Assembly: GCA_050329935.1 (NCBI GenBank)
Contig: JBHJOI010000099.1
Location: forward strand, 35,105-99,104
Direction of reading: 5' to 3'
Length of the DNA: 64,000 nt
Source of the DNA: CAYSFW01 sp050329935
Lineage (GTDB): Bacteria > Pseudomonadota > Gammaproteobacteria > UWMA-0217
Program-made: the position numbers and the translations under genes
The notes under the pieces: generated by a model
Database searches by the model: none
What the model was told of the DNA's origin: nothing
What the model saw: the letters and a program-made list of their open reading frames with translations, nothing else
In this document: in pieces, positions 18,343 to 27,605 of the stretch
How the letters are laid out: each line of letters opens with the position of its first letter
How positions within the stretch are numbered: the stretch's first letter is position 1

Positions 18343-18501
18343 TGCAAATAGTACCTCGCTCGTTTCTCCCAGGGTAACTATCTGACCTCCTTATCGTGTT
18401 GGAACCTATGGGTTCGCGCTTCCTGATGCGTGCCGGGGATTTTCGATTTTCGGCTTGTTGTTGTTACGGTTGTGTTAAACGATCGTGATCGTCGATTCTG
18501 T

Positions 18502-19035
18502 CTAGCGAATCTCCTCGATCGCGAACTTTTTGTCCTGTACTTGCGGCGCGATCAACGCATATCCTTGCAACTGCCAATGCGCCAACTCTGGAATCGCCGA
18601 CGGCACGATATCCACGAAGTCGTAAAAATCCTTGGTCTGGTAGCCATAGTCTTCGGCCGCCAAACCACAGACCTTGAATCTGACTCCTAGTTCGGCATAG
18701 TACCGCATGCGATCGACCTGTTCCTGGAACCGGCCGTAGTTTTGCTGTACGAGCGTGACGATCTCCGTACCATGCGCCACGACCACAAGATCGAGCGACT
18801 CGGGCTGATAGTTGTACGGGGACTCCATCAAAGGGTTCAGCAACGACCGGATCCAATACAGCGCCACACCCATTTTTCTCGGATCGTCCAGAAAAAAGTC
18901 GAAAACGACTTTTTGCTGCGTGTAAGGGGTCTGAACGACACGACCGGATTCTGATGTCGGCGCGCGCTCCGCGTGGACCCAGCCGCCGGCTACGAACCCC
19001 AAGCCTATCGTCGTCAGTAGCTTGACCGTATGCAT
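18502..19035 (-). CDS. Exported DsrE-family protein
   Basis: A 177-residue protein with an N-terminal signal peptide (cleavage about residue 22, after VHA) and a DsrE/DsrF-like fold. Typical are the segment KVVFDFFLDDPRKMGVALYW, the strand LDLVVVAHGTEI and VRFKVCGLAAEDYG with a single conserved Cys. Exported DsrE-like proteins of this group occur in sulfur-oxidising and other respiratory Gammaproteobacteria; their function is not settled. The C-terminus (LAHWQLQGYALIAPQV) is the usual end of the fold. Confidence 0.85.
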   Translation of the reverse strand: MHTVKLLTTIGLGFVAGGWVHAERAPTSESGRVVQTPYTQQKVVFDFFLDDPRKMGVALYWIRSLLNPLMESPYNYQPESLDLVVVAHGTEIVTLVQQNYGRFQEQVDRMRYYAELGVRFKVCGLAAEDYGYQTKDFYDFVDIVPSAIPELAHWQLQGYALIAPQVQDKKFAIEEIR

Positions 19036-19353
19036 CGTAGAATTGACCGTTTAGCGTCACGCGAGTATAGCAGCCATCGACAAACCGCATATCCAAGACT
19101 TCACGAATACACCGACAGTTCATGCGGATATGTCAAGTATAGACCTGAACTCCGGCCGCTCGTTCAGCCATTTCCAAGTCAAAAAGTGAACGATCGTCAC
19201 ATTTTTGTACTTGACACGAGATCATCCCGCGTTTCGTCTTTGGAAGATCGATCCGATTCACGCAGCGGTCATCGCGCTCATCGGCCAATTTCCACCGTTC
19301 GACCGAACGCACCTATCTGGCATCGCACGAGCGCAGAATGCAGTAAATCGTGA
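19036..19353. other. Intergenic region
   Basis: About 320 bases between the DsrE-like gene start and the glucokinase stop. No gene is supported. It should contain the promoter for the DsrE-like gene; the AT-rich word near 19200-19215 (TTTTTGTACTTGACACG) includes a possible reverse-strand element, but nothing definite. Confidence 0.4.
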
Positions 19354-20340
19354 TCAGTCGAGCAGCTCGACCGCGGCATATGCAGCACCTAACAATGCGG
19401 TATCCGGATTCAGACATAACCGAACATCGATCTCCCGCAATAGACCGGCGAAACGCCCCTTGGCGACAAAGGCCTCCATGAACCCGCCCTCGTCAAACAA
19501 GCGCCGGAGTTTCGGTGCGATGCCACCCCCCACGTAAACGCCACCGACCGCCAGGCTCTTGAGCGCGAGGTTGCCCGCTTCGGCGCCATAGAGCTGGATG
19601 AACCAGCGCAGTGTTTCATTACACACAGGATCGGCTTCGTGCAGCGCACAATGGCTGATGCGTGCGCTCAGATCCGCGCCGTCACCAGACGTCACGCAGT
19701 TCGCTGCTGGAACGCCATGGGATTCACATAGATACTGATAAATCAGCGCGATGCCGGGTCCTGCGAGAATCCGCTCGACGCTCACGTGGTGGGGAAACCG
19801 CAGCCTCAACCAACGCAGCAGCGCGTCGTCCCGATCGCTGCGCGGGGCGAAGTCGCAATGCCCGCCTTCGGTCGCCAACGCCAGGTGGCGCCGACCGTCC
19901 CACGCGAGTATCGCCTCGCCAAGACCTGTGCCCGCAGCGATCACCGCGATCGTTCCCGGTCGCTCGATGGCATCCGGATTCAGCGTCACCCAATCGCCGG
20001 GCGGCAACTGGAGCATCCCGAGCGCGGTGGCCTCGAGGTCGTTGAGAAGCCGCACGCGCGGAATGCCGTGGCGCTCCGCCAAGGCGTACGCCGATAACTG
20101 CCAAGGCAAGTTGGTGGTACGGCAAACCCCCTCTCGGACCGGACCAGCGACACCGAGCGCAAGCGCCGAAGCGGCCCCGCCGTCGCCGTCACGCACAAAC
20201 TCGTCAAGCAGATCGTCGAAGTTCGCGTAAGCACGGCTCGGATAAGTTGCCTGCCGCACCTGCCGCAGAGTTCCGTCCCAGACATACCAGCCAAGGTTGC
20301 ACTTGGTGCCGCCAATATCGCCCGCGATCAGATGCTTCAT
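19354..20340 (-). CDS. glk: Glucokinase (Glk, ROK-unrelated group)
   Basis: A 328-residue cytosolic enzyme that phosphorylates glucose to glucose-6-phosphate with ATP. The N-terminal phosphate-binding loop is IAGDIGGTKCNLGW. The sugar-binding LLNDLEATALG carries the catalytic Asp. The ATP-binding AAGTGLGEA and EGGHCDFAP segments, and a C-terminal GGVYVGGGIAPKL, match the bacterial Glk family. Length is normal. A 31-base gap separates it from the upstream membrane-protein gene on the same strand, so the two may be co-transcribed. Confidence 0.94.
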   Translation of the reverse strand: MKHLIAGDIGGTKCNLGWYVWDGTLRQVRQATYPSRAYANFDDLLDEFVRDGDGGAASALALGVAGPVREGVCRTTNLPWQLSAYALAERHGIPRVRLLNDLEATALGMLQLPPGDWVTLNPDAIERPGTIAVIAAGTGLGEAILAWDGRRHLALATEGGHCDFAPRSDRDDALLRWLRLRFPHHVSVERILAGPGIALIYQYLCESHGVPAANCVTSGDGADLSARISHCALHEADPVCNETLRWFIQLYGAEAGNLALKSLAVGGVYVGGGIAPKLRRLFDEGGFMEAFVAKGRFAGLLREIDVRLCLNPDTALLGAAYAAVELLD

Positions 20341-20371
20341 GACGGCCTACGCAACCACAGAAAACCACACC

Positions 20372-21262
20372 TCACAGCCGAATCAACCACCGCGTACCCC
20401 GCATCAACAGCCACAGAAACACGAGCGGCAACAGCGCCGTCTGTAAGACAAACACCACAATCAAACTCACCGTGTGCTCGCTCGCATCCGAAAGTGCCGT
20501 CTTGTACGCCTCGACGCGATCACCTAGACGCAACGAATCCGTCGCGGTGCCGAGCCAGTTGCGGGCGCGGTCGAGCAACGATTCGTCCGAATCGGGCGCG
20601 GCGGTCATCGGGAGCGACAACGGCGCGATTTCCTCGAGCTGAAGCGAGACGTGGCGCAGGCTGGTTAGCGCGGATTCATACTCAGGCTGTAAAAAGGCGT
20701 CATAAATCGTCTCCGACACCATTGCGAACACTGGAATCGCGAGCCGAATCACCAGCGCCACCACCAGCGCTTTGCCGATCCGTTCGAGCCAGATTGGCGA
20801 CGCGCGGCGAGGAAGCCACAGCAACACCAGCGTCGCGGTCGCGAGCCCCAGGATCAACATCGACCACCCCGACCAACCCAACACCGTGAGCATGATCTTT
20901 TGCATCCCCAACGAGGTGCTGCTGGCCAACATGACCCAGGAAAAGCGCTCGATCAAATCATTGATCGGCTCCAGCACCGCCGCTGGCGCGAACCGGACGC
21001 CAACGCCGGCAGGCTGAATGGCCAACTCGGTGGACTTCACGACCGCGATGACTCCGTTGAGCGTTCGCGCGACGGCAAACGTGATCAATGCGCGCTTGAG
21101 CCCCTGATCCACGTATCCGTGACCCATGCGATCGGCCGCGCCACTCAGCACCCAAGCCGTCATTACGACCAGCACCACGCTAATCGCGGCGCGCGTCAAC
21201 CACCTCGGTCCCGAGCGACGGACCTCCTCGGACGCTTCGCCGACTGGAGCAACGTCAGTCAT
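20372..21262 (-). CDS. Multi-pass membrane protein of unknown function
   Basis: A 296-residue protein I do not recognise. It has hydrophobic segments at about residues 24-43, 105-150 (two helices), 165-182 and 260-290. Between the last two lies a soluble stretch (about 185-255) that is predicted helical and may face the periplasm or cytoplasm. No catalytic motif is visible. It lies just upstream of glk. Confidence 0.75.
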   Translation of the reverse strand: MTDVAPVGEASEEVRRSGPRWLTRAAISVVLVVMTAWVLSGAADRMGHGYVDQGLKRALITFAVARTLNGVIAVVKSTELAIQPAGVGVRFAPAAVLEPINDLIERFSWVMLASSTSLGMQKIMLTVLGWSGWSMLILGLATATLVLLWLPRRASPIWLERIGKALVVALVIRLAIPVFAMVSETIYDAFLQPEYESALTSLRHVSLQLEEIAPLSLPMTAAPDSDESLLDRARNWLGTATDSLRLGDRVEAYKTALSDASEHTVSLIVVFVLQTALLPLVFLWLLMRGTRWLIRL

Positions 21263-21756
21263 TCAACACCCCGAAGCCACGGCAATGCGACTCCCAACCG
21301 ACGACGATCTCTTGTCGCATGGCGTCCAGGACCAAGGTTCGCGAGTCACGCCGAGCTGCGACATCGAACCGAGGCGCTCACAAAACGTGGTGAATCATAC
21401 GCATGAGTGTATCTTGACCTTGAACCGCGAGATTTGCCACCGTCAAACCAAGGACGCGAGCGCCGTCGCCTAAGCCAGTCGCTACCCGTGCGATACTCGC
21501 GGACCCATTCTGGTCGCAGACCACAACGATCGTCGCGGCGTTGTTCGTGATCGAGTGCTTACTGACTATCGTAGACGCCGCCGCGGCGCGGCACGTTGAC
21601 ACATTGCGGATCAAATGACTCGTTGGATAAAGCGCAATTGGCACGGAAAACTGCGACGACGCCGGTTCGGTGGACAAGCCGCAACCGTACATCGCGTAAC
21701 GCGGCGCTTCGCCTGCGAAGCTATTCGATCGTCGCTATCTCGATTCGCCCGCCGAT
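21263..21756. other. Intergenic region without a supported gene
   Basis: About 500 bases. A minus-strand frame of about 100 residues (21378-21692) is open, but lacks a ribosome-binding site and any recognisable family feature; its second half reads like an ordinary alpha/beta segment and could be a remnant. Nothing else is supported. Confidence 0.4.
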
Positions 21757-22725
21757 CTAAGCCGGATAGGGTTCCACTCGCCGCAGACGATGCAAGGTGA
21801 TCTCAGGTGGACAATTAAACCGCACGTCCACCACCGAAACGCCTGAGCCGCGCGACGTATAACCACGCATGCCGCGGTAGCGCCAAGGACCATTGACCAT
21901 TGCGCGCGGGCATCTTGCGTTGCTCATCACCGGCACACCGCCCGGTAGGCAGATCTGTCCGCCGTGGGTGTGGCCGGCAAGCATGACATCGAAGCCCGAG
22001 AACGCGGCGGCACGATAGGGTTCCGGCGTATGTGACAACAGTATCGACGCGGCGTGCTCGGGTATGCCGTGCGCGGCTTTTTCGATATTGTCCGACTTGT
22101 AGTAATGAGGGTCATCGATGCCCGCGATATAGAGCCGTTCGCCGCCCCGTTCGATTGTCACCGATTCATTCAACAGTACCTGAACATTCATCCCTTCCAA
22201 CCCTGGCACCATCTGAATCGAGTCGTGATTGCCAAGCACCGCATAGGTAGGTTGCCGGATGCTTCCGCGCACCCGACTCATACCATCCAGCGCCTGGTCG
22301 AACGGCCCAAAGGTCTTCGCGCGGAAATCGCCGGTGATGACACAGAGGTTATATTCGAGTTCGGCGATTCGCGCTGCAAGCACGTCGGCCATGTACTCGT
22401 TTATATCCAGGTGCAGATCGCTCACATGCAGCAATGTGAAGCCCTCGAACGCGGACGGCAGATTGTTGATCCACAGGTCGTTGGAAGTCACCTGGACATT
22501 GAGCGCGTTGCGCCGACCACGTTCATGTAGAAATGCGAGGCGCAACAATCCTCGCATCACGCCATGAATCGAGTACCAGTTCTCGATATGAAAAAAATTG
22601 AAACCCTGACCAAATACGCGCGCTTCCCGATCGTGCTCAATACCCAGACGCTGGCGCAAATGCGTGGGACTGACCCGCCCCTCCAGCACTTTGATCAACG
22701 GATTGTTGGCTGGCAGCTTCGTCAT
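21757..22725 (-). CDS. Calcineurin-like metallophosphoesterase
   Basis: A 322-residue protein with the complete dimetal phosphoesterase motif set: HVSDLHL, ITGDFR, VLGNHD, the LLSHTPEP histidine and LAGHTHGGQ. This set resembles the YkuE/LpxG-type branch that acts on lipid or nucleotide phosphodiesters. An N-terminal 90-residue extension contains no clear membrane helix. The substrate cannot be assigned. It stands alone, with about 200 bases to the next, divergent gene. Confidence 0.88.
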   Translation of the reverse strand: MTKLPANNPLIKVLEGRVSPTHLRQRLGIEHDREARVFGQGFNFFHIENWYSIHGVMRGLLRLAFLHERGRRNALNVQVTSNDLWINNLPSAFEGFTLLHVSDLHLDINEYMADVLAARIAELEYNLCVITGDFRAKTFGPFDQALDGMSRVRGSIRQPTYAVLGNHDSIQMVPGLEGMNVQVLLNESVTIERGGERLYIAGIDDPHYYKSDNIEKAAHGIPEHAASILLSHTPEPYRAAAFSGFDVMLAGHTHGGQICLPGGVPVMSNARCPRAMVNGPWRYRGMRGYTSRGSGVSVVDVRFNCPPEITLHRLRRVEPYPA

Positions 22726-22933
22726 AACCCCATGTTCGGTAGTTTTATCCTCTTAGGATTTATAACACGATGATACTGCCAACACTTTGAACGCGTTCAT
22801 ACTTATTCAGTCGAGTATGATCGATCACGACATCGAGCGATCACCCGCCGCTCGCGCAACTTTGCTACGATACGTTTACTCAGTATAGCCCGCTTCGCGA
22901 CGCGATCCCGGCGCCACCACTCGCAACCAGCGC

Positions 22934-24013
22934 ATGAACCAAGACCCCTCAACGCCGCACCTCGTCCACTCCAAGCCGCGCAAGGCCGTGGCACTGCTGT
23001 CTGGCGGACTGGACTCCATGCTCGCTGCACGGGTCGTGATGGATCAAGGGATTGAGCTAGAAGCAATCACCTTCTTCACGGGATTCTGCACCGACGCCTT
23101 GCGCCACCTCTCCGGTTTGCGCGACACCCCGAAGCACAACCGCCACGACGCCATTTGGGTCGCAGAACAACTTGGCATCCGTCATCACATCATCGACGTC
23201 GTGGACGAGTACAAACAGGTGGTACTCAATCCACGCCACGGTTACGGCTCGCACCTCAACCCCTGCCTCGATTGCAAGGTATTCATGGTGCGCAGGGCGC
23301 GCGAGTGGATCGCCGCCAACGGCTTCGACTTCATCGTCACCGGCGAAGTGGTGGGGCAGCGCCCCAAATCCCAGACCAAACGCGTATTACCGGTGGTTGC
23401 CACGGAATCCGGCGCCGACGATCTTTTACTAAGACCGCTCTCGGCCAAACTCCTACTCGAGACCTTGCCGGAGCGCGCCGGATGGGTCGATCGCGCCGCG
23501 CTGCACGCATTCTCGGGGCGCTCGCGCAAACCGCAGATCGAACTGGCGCGACGGCTCGGCCTGAACCAATACACGCAACCCGCGGGCGGCTGCTGCGTGC
23601 TGACCGAAGCCGCCTATGCCGACAAGCTTCGCGATCTGTGGGCACATCGCGGCAAACGCGATTACGAATTCGACGACATCATGTTGTTGAATGTCGGGCG
23701 CCATTTGCGGCCGCGGCCGCATTTCAAACTGATCGTCTCGCGCGACGCGGCTGAAACGCAGTATCTCGAAGGCTATCGCCGCGCGTTCGTGCATTTACGC
23801 GTGCTCAGCCATCCCGGCCCTCTGACCTTGATCGACGGCAACGCCACCGACGACGAGGACCTGATCCTCGCCGCCCGTATCGCCGCGCGCTTCAGCCAGG
23901 GCCGCGCGGCCGAGCGTGTCACGCTCGCCGTGGTGCGCCCCGGCCTGCCGGAGGAACCCCTCGAGGTCCGTCCGTGCGCGCCGGAAGATATTTCGCCGAA
24001 CTGGTACATCTAG
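22934..24013 (+). CDS. PP-loop ATPase, tRNA-thiouridylase-related
   Basis: A 359-residue protein. The N-terminal PP-loop ALLSGGLDSMLAA (about residues 20-32) binds ATP, and the conserved CLDCK motif (about residue 115) lies in the HxNPCxDCK segment typical of MnmA-related and ThiI-related thiolases. A second Cys pair, GGCCVLTEAAYADKLRD, follows. The C-terminal third (about 235-350) resembles a substrate-binding module seen in stand-alone TrmU-like proteins of various bacteria. It probably thiolates or adenylates a tRNA or sulfur-carrier substrate; the exact reaction is unknown. The end of the gene runs close to the DUF1015 gene. Confidence 0.8.
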   Translation: MNQDPSTPHLVHSKPRKAVALLSGGLDSMLAARVVMDQGIELEAITFFTGFCTDALRHLSGLRDTPKHNRHDAIWVAEQLGIRHHIIDVVDEYKQVVLNPRHGYGSHLNPCLDCKVFMVRRAREWIAANGFDFIVTGEVVGQRPKSQTKRVLPVVATESGADDLLLRPLSAKLLLETLPERAGWVDRAALHAFSGRSRKPQIELARRLGLNQYTQPAGGCCVLTEAAYADKLRDLWAHRGKRDYEFDDIMLLNVGRHLRPRPHFKLIVSRDAAETQYLEGYRRAFVHLRVLSHPGPLTLIDGNATDDEDLILAARIAARFSQGRAAERVTLAVVRPGLPEEPLEVRPCAPEDISPNWYI

Positions 24014-24096
24014 ACGCCGCGAACACCAGCGGGGACAGCGCACCCACCGCGCGCTACAATCCCCGCTTTCGCGAAACCCAACCCAGGAGCCCAATC

Positions 24097-25329
24097 TTGA
24101 GCCTGATCCGTCCGTTCCGCGGCCTGCGCCCCGCCCCGGGCCGCGCCGACGAAGTCATCGCCCCGCCCTATGACGTCTTAAATAGCGCCGAGGCCCGCCA
24201 GCGCGCCGCCGGCAAGCCATGGAGCTTCCTGCACATTTCCAAACCCGAGATCGACCTTCCGGAGAATACCGACAGCCATGCGCCGGCGGTCTATGCAAAA
24301 GCGGCTGAAAACCTCAAGCACATGGTCAACTCGGGGGTGCTGCAACGCGACACGACGCCCTGCTACTACGCCTATCGACTGATCTGGGGCACGCACATGC
24401 AGACCGGCGTCGTCGCCGCCGCATCGGTCGCTGATTACGACACCAATCGCATCCGCAAGCACGAGTTCACGCGACCGGTGAAGGAAGACGACCGCGTGCG
24501 CCAGATCGACGCCGTCAATGCCCAGACCGGACCCGTGCTGCTCGCCTACCCGAGCGCGCCCGCGATCGACGCGATGCTCGCTCAAGCCACCGCCGCCGCC
24601 CCCGACATCGACGCGACCGCCGACGACGGCATCCGCCATCAACTCTGGGTGATTTCCGACGCAGATCTGATCACGCGCCTGGGTGTCGCGTTTGACGCCC
24701 TGCCCGCGCTGTACATCGCCGACGGACATCACCGCTCCGCCGCGGCCTCGCGCGTGTGCCGCCAACGCGCGGTCGCCAACGACGCGGACGCGAGTTATCG
24801 CTATTTCCTGTCAGTGATTTTTCCGCACCACCAAATGAAAATCCTCGATTACAACCGCGTCATCCGCGATCTCAACGGCCTGACGCCGGAACAACTGCTC
24901 GCGCGGATCGAGCAACGGTTTGGCGTGGCGCCGAGCGCGGACCCGGTCGCGCCGAGTCACCCAACCGAGTTCGGCATGTACCTGAACGGCCAGTGGTACC
25001 GCCTGACCCTCGATCCGGCGCGCGTGCCCAGTGACGACCCGGTCGCGCGGCTCGATGTCAGCCTGCTACAAGATCAACTGATCGCGCCCTTGCTCGGGAT
25101 CACCGATCCGCGCCGCGACGACCGCGTCGACTTCGTGGGTGGCATTCGAGGTCTTGGCGAACTCACCCGCCGGGTCGATAGTGGCGAGATGGCGGTCGCG
25201 TTCTCGCTCCATGCGACCCGCATGGAGGACCTGATGGCGGTCGCCGACGCTAATGAGGTGATGCCGCCCAAGTCCACCTGGTTCGAACCAAAACTCGCCG
25301 ACGGGCTGGTGTCGCACGTACTCGACTAA
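24097..25329 (+). CDS. DUF1015 family protein
   Basis: A 410-residue protein of the DUF1015 family. Family marks include the opening IRPFRGLRPAPG, APPYDVLNSAEAR, NPR/DNRIRKHEFT-type segments and IADGHHRSAAA. The family is common and has no assigned function; an unusual catalytic-looking HH pair is conserved. I use a TTG start at 24097, because an AGGAG sits at 24085-24089 with 7-base spacing and the conserved sequence begins immediately after. A longer frame from 23974 overlaps the PP-loop gene and is not family-like. Confidence 0.87.
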   Translation: MSLIRPFRGLRPAPGRADEVIAPPYDVLNSAEARQRAAGKPWSFLHISKPEIDLPENTDSHAPAVYAKAAENLKHMVNSGVLQRDTTPCYYAYRLIWGTHMQTGVVAAASVADYDTNRIRKHEFTRPVKEDDRVRQIDAVNAQTGPVLLAYPSAPAIDAMLAQATAAAPDIDATADDGIRHQLWVISDADLITRLGVAFDALPALYIADGHHRSAAASRVCRQRAVANDADASYRYFLSVIFPHHQMKILDYNRVIRDLNGLTPEQLLARIEQRFGVAPSADPVAPSHPTEFGMYLNGQWYRLTLDPARVPSDDPVARLDVSLLQDQLIAPLLGITDPRRDDRVDFVGGIRGLGELTRRVDSGEMAVAFSLHATRMEDLMAVADANEVMPPKSTWFEPKLADGLVSHVLD

Positions 25330-25344
25330 CGCCTCGCCCCGACG

Positions 25345-25366
25345 GTCGCGGCAGTCACGCCGCGAC
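25345..25366 (+). terminator. Hairpin after the DUF1015 gene
   Basis: A perfect 8-bp GC-rich stem (GTCGCGGC/GCCGCGAC) with a 6-base loop lies about 15 bases after the stop. No T-run follows, so intrinsic termination is uncertain. Confidence 0.4.
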
Positions 25367-25628
25367 CTCGATCGATATTACGCATACCTAGACCTCGCCT
25401 CGCCGCCCGCTCAGCCGAGCCAACTCCGCCCAAATAGTCGACGACTGGCCTCGTTGTAACATTTGAAACGCCGGATTTGTGACCCCGCTCGCAGCCACGG
25501 GTTGGCACTCGCGCACCTAACGCACTAGAGTAGAAAAACGACAAAACAGCCCCGATCGGCGACTAACGGTACCGAGTCGGGTGACATTACTTGGGCTTTT
25601 TCGTTCTGGCTGCCATTGGGAGGCATGT

Positions 25629-27269
25629 ATGACCGTCCGTTTTTCCTTGCGGCCGATTGCCGCTGGCGTGGGCATCGCTGCGATCTTGGCTAGCGGTTCG
25701 GCGCTGGCCGCGACCGAGCTCGCCATCGTCAAATTCATTGAATCCATCAAGCGCTGTGACGACGCGACGGTCGGCTGCACCGTACGCAACACGGCGCGGT
25801 ATCGCGTCACCTACCAGATTCAGATCGCCAACTACAACGCGCAATCGGCAAGCGTCAAGATCCAGGAAAATCTCAAGGCAACGTTTGATGCCGCTGGGAT
25901 GACCTATAGCGTGGTCACCAAACCTACCCTGATCACCGCGCCGATCCGGAACGACCTGTTCGACTCCGACAGCAACAACGTTCCGAACAACGAGGCGAGT
26001 GACAACGTCACCACTGACATCACTACTAACCCGAATTTCACCGGCAACCCCTCCGACACGAGTGGTCTGAATCCGACCCAGCTACTGGCCCCGAACACGC
26101 TGTTTCCGACCCTCGGCCAAACCTTGCCCGGACGTAAAATTGCCGCAATTCGCTACACGGTCGAAATCGATACGACCGCCGCGACGGCCCCGCCCGCCAG
26201 CATCGCCCGGTTAATCAGCGGCACGATCGTGAAACCCGTCGAAAACGAGATCGCGTCGATCGCCGCCGAACAGATCACAACCGCAGCCAAGGACGTTCCC
26301 GTAAATCAAGGCGTGCCCGTCATCGCCTACCTGCCGCCACGATACGCCACCACCCCGGTCGGCGACGGCTGCCCGACCGGCACCACGCAGCAGGCGGTGA
26401 ATCTGACCAACAACGGCGACTTCGCCGTGGTCCAGACCAACTCACTCCCCGTTAGCGCGCCGACCCGGCTGATCGCGAACTCGTTCTATAGCGACGCGTC
26501 CTACGTTGGCGGTGGCGTCAACCCAGTGGTGTTTCCACTTCGAATCTCAAACCTCGGCGTCGAAACGGGTTCGATCGCACTCGCGACCCATTCGCTGGTT
26601 CAGGGCAACCAAGGTAATCAACAACATCCGCTGCCCAATGGAAGCCCGAATTTTCTGATCTACGCGGGCAACGCCAGCGGCGCCGAGCAGCGCATTTGGC
26701 GCCAGATGGTTACCGGACTCAAGCCGTTGAACCGCTATCTGTTCGTCGCTCACGTCAGCCCGATCAACCTCCCGGGCAAAATCAACACCAAACCGGGTGG
26801 TGAGTCCAAGATTCACCTGCTTGCGCAGGGCGAGCACTTGTTAAGCGCACCACATGTCGTCGCGCCCGAACAAGCCGCGACCGGGGACGTCTGGACCCAA
26901 CTGCGCGGATCGTTCGAGGCCAGCGGCCCATCGCTCGAACTCGCGGTCAGCAACGTGACGGTCAACAACCCGGTTATCGACAACAACGATTACGGCACCC
27001 TCGCGCTGGCCGGTCTGCAACTGTTCGAGTGCTACGACCCGACCAAGGACACCAACAATCAACCGACGCTCCCCGACCTTCCGATCAACAACGTCATCCC
27101 CAGCCTGCCGAATGACGGTGCCAGCGGCACCAGCACAACGGCGGCTTCGAATACCGACGCCGCGACTGAGGACAACAAGATTCCGCTCAAGGGCGGCGGC
27201 ACCCTGCACTGGCCTGTATTGATCGGGCTCATGGCGCTCGCGTTCATGCGCCGAGCACGCAAGGACTGA
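25629..27269 (+). CDS. Secreted protein with GlyGly-CTERM-like anchor (paralogue 1)
   Basis: A 546-residue exported protein. The signal peptide is residues 1-27 (ending SALAA). The first half is a beta-rich region with a paired-Cys segment (RCDDATVGC). The second half begins after GDGCPTGT with NLTNNGDFAVV and contains a galactose-binding-like module (RIWRQMVTGLKPLNRYLF). The C-terminus has GGG followed by a hydrophobic helix and RRARKD, the layout of GlyGly-CTERM proteins processed by rhombosortase. The ATG at 25629 has GGGAGG about 6 bases upstream. The next gene is a clear paralogue. No rhombosortase is in the window and the role is unknown. Confidence 0.78.
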   Translation: MTVRFSLRPIAAGVGIAAILASGSALAATELAIVKFIESIKRCDDATVGCTVRNTARYRVTYQIQIANYNAQSASVKIQENLKATFDAAGMTYSVVTKPTLITAPIRNDLFDSDSNNVPNNEASDNVTTDITTNPNFTGNPSDTSGLNPTQLLAPNTLFPTLGQTLPGRKIAAIRYTVEIDTTAATAPPASIARLISGTIVKPVENEIASIAAEQITTAAKDVPVNQGVPVIAYLPPRYATTPVGDGCPTGTTQQAVNLTNNGDFAVVQTNSLPVSAPTRLIANSFYSDASYVGGGVNPVVFPLRISNLGVETGSIALATHSLVQGNQGNQQHPLPNGSPNFLIYAGNASGAEQRIWRQMVTGLKPLNRYLFVAHVSPINLPGKINTKPGGESKIHLLAQGEHLLSAPHVVAPEQAATGDVWTQLRGSFEASGPSLELAVSNVTVNNPVIDNNDYGTLALAGLQLFECYDPTKDTNNQPTLPDLPINNVIPSLPNDGASGTSTTAASNTDAATEDNKIPLKGGGTLHWPVLIGLMALAFMRRARKD

Positions 27270-27605
27270 CCAATGCCGCGGCAACGCCCTCGTGGCCGCA
27301 ACGACAAGGCAACCTCGGTCGGCGCCTCGACCGATGCCGCTGATCGGGTTCATGGCGCGGTCGACCTCGGCGTGCCGCATAGGCACCGTGGAACCCATCA
27401 CGGCTGCGAGACCAGAAAGCAACCGGTTCATGTGCGCCTGGCGTCCGGCTGCCCCGGCGTTCGGGCGAGCGGACCGGCATGGGCCGTGCGATTCGATCCG
27501 GCGAATGGGTATGCGCCCCCAGTTCGCGTGGCTGAGTCGTGACACGACCGCTCAAACGCCCGGGACACGCAAAGCCCCGCACCGTTCATTAGGAGAATTC
27601 GTTGT
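27270..27605. other. Gap between the two paralogous surface-protein genes
   Basis: About 340 bases with only shadow reading frames. AGGAG at 27591-27595 precedes the second paralogue's ATG by about 10 bases. No terminator is visible after the first gene, so co-transcription is possible. Confidence 0.45.

Noticed and set aside
21378..21692. 104-residue minus-strand frame between two genes
   Set aside because: No ribosome-binding site, no recognisable family, and composition typical of chance frames; could be a remnant but is not supported.
25503..25518. TGGCACTCGCGCACCT as a sigma54 promoter before the GlyGly-CTERM gene
   Set aside because: The -24 box is perfect, but the essential GC of the -12 box is missing at the right spacing.
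25531..25625. Structured leader before the GlyGly-CTERM gene as a c-di-GMP or fluoride riboswitch
   Set aside because: Some complementary segments exist, but the conserved nucleotides of those riboswitch classes are absent.
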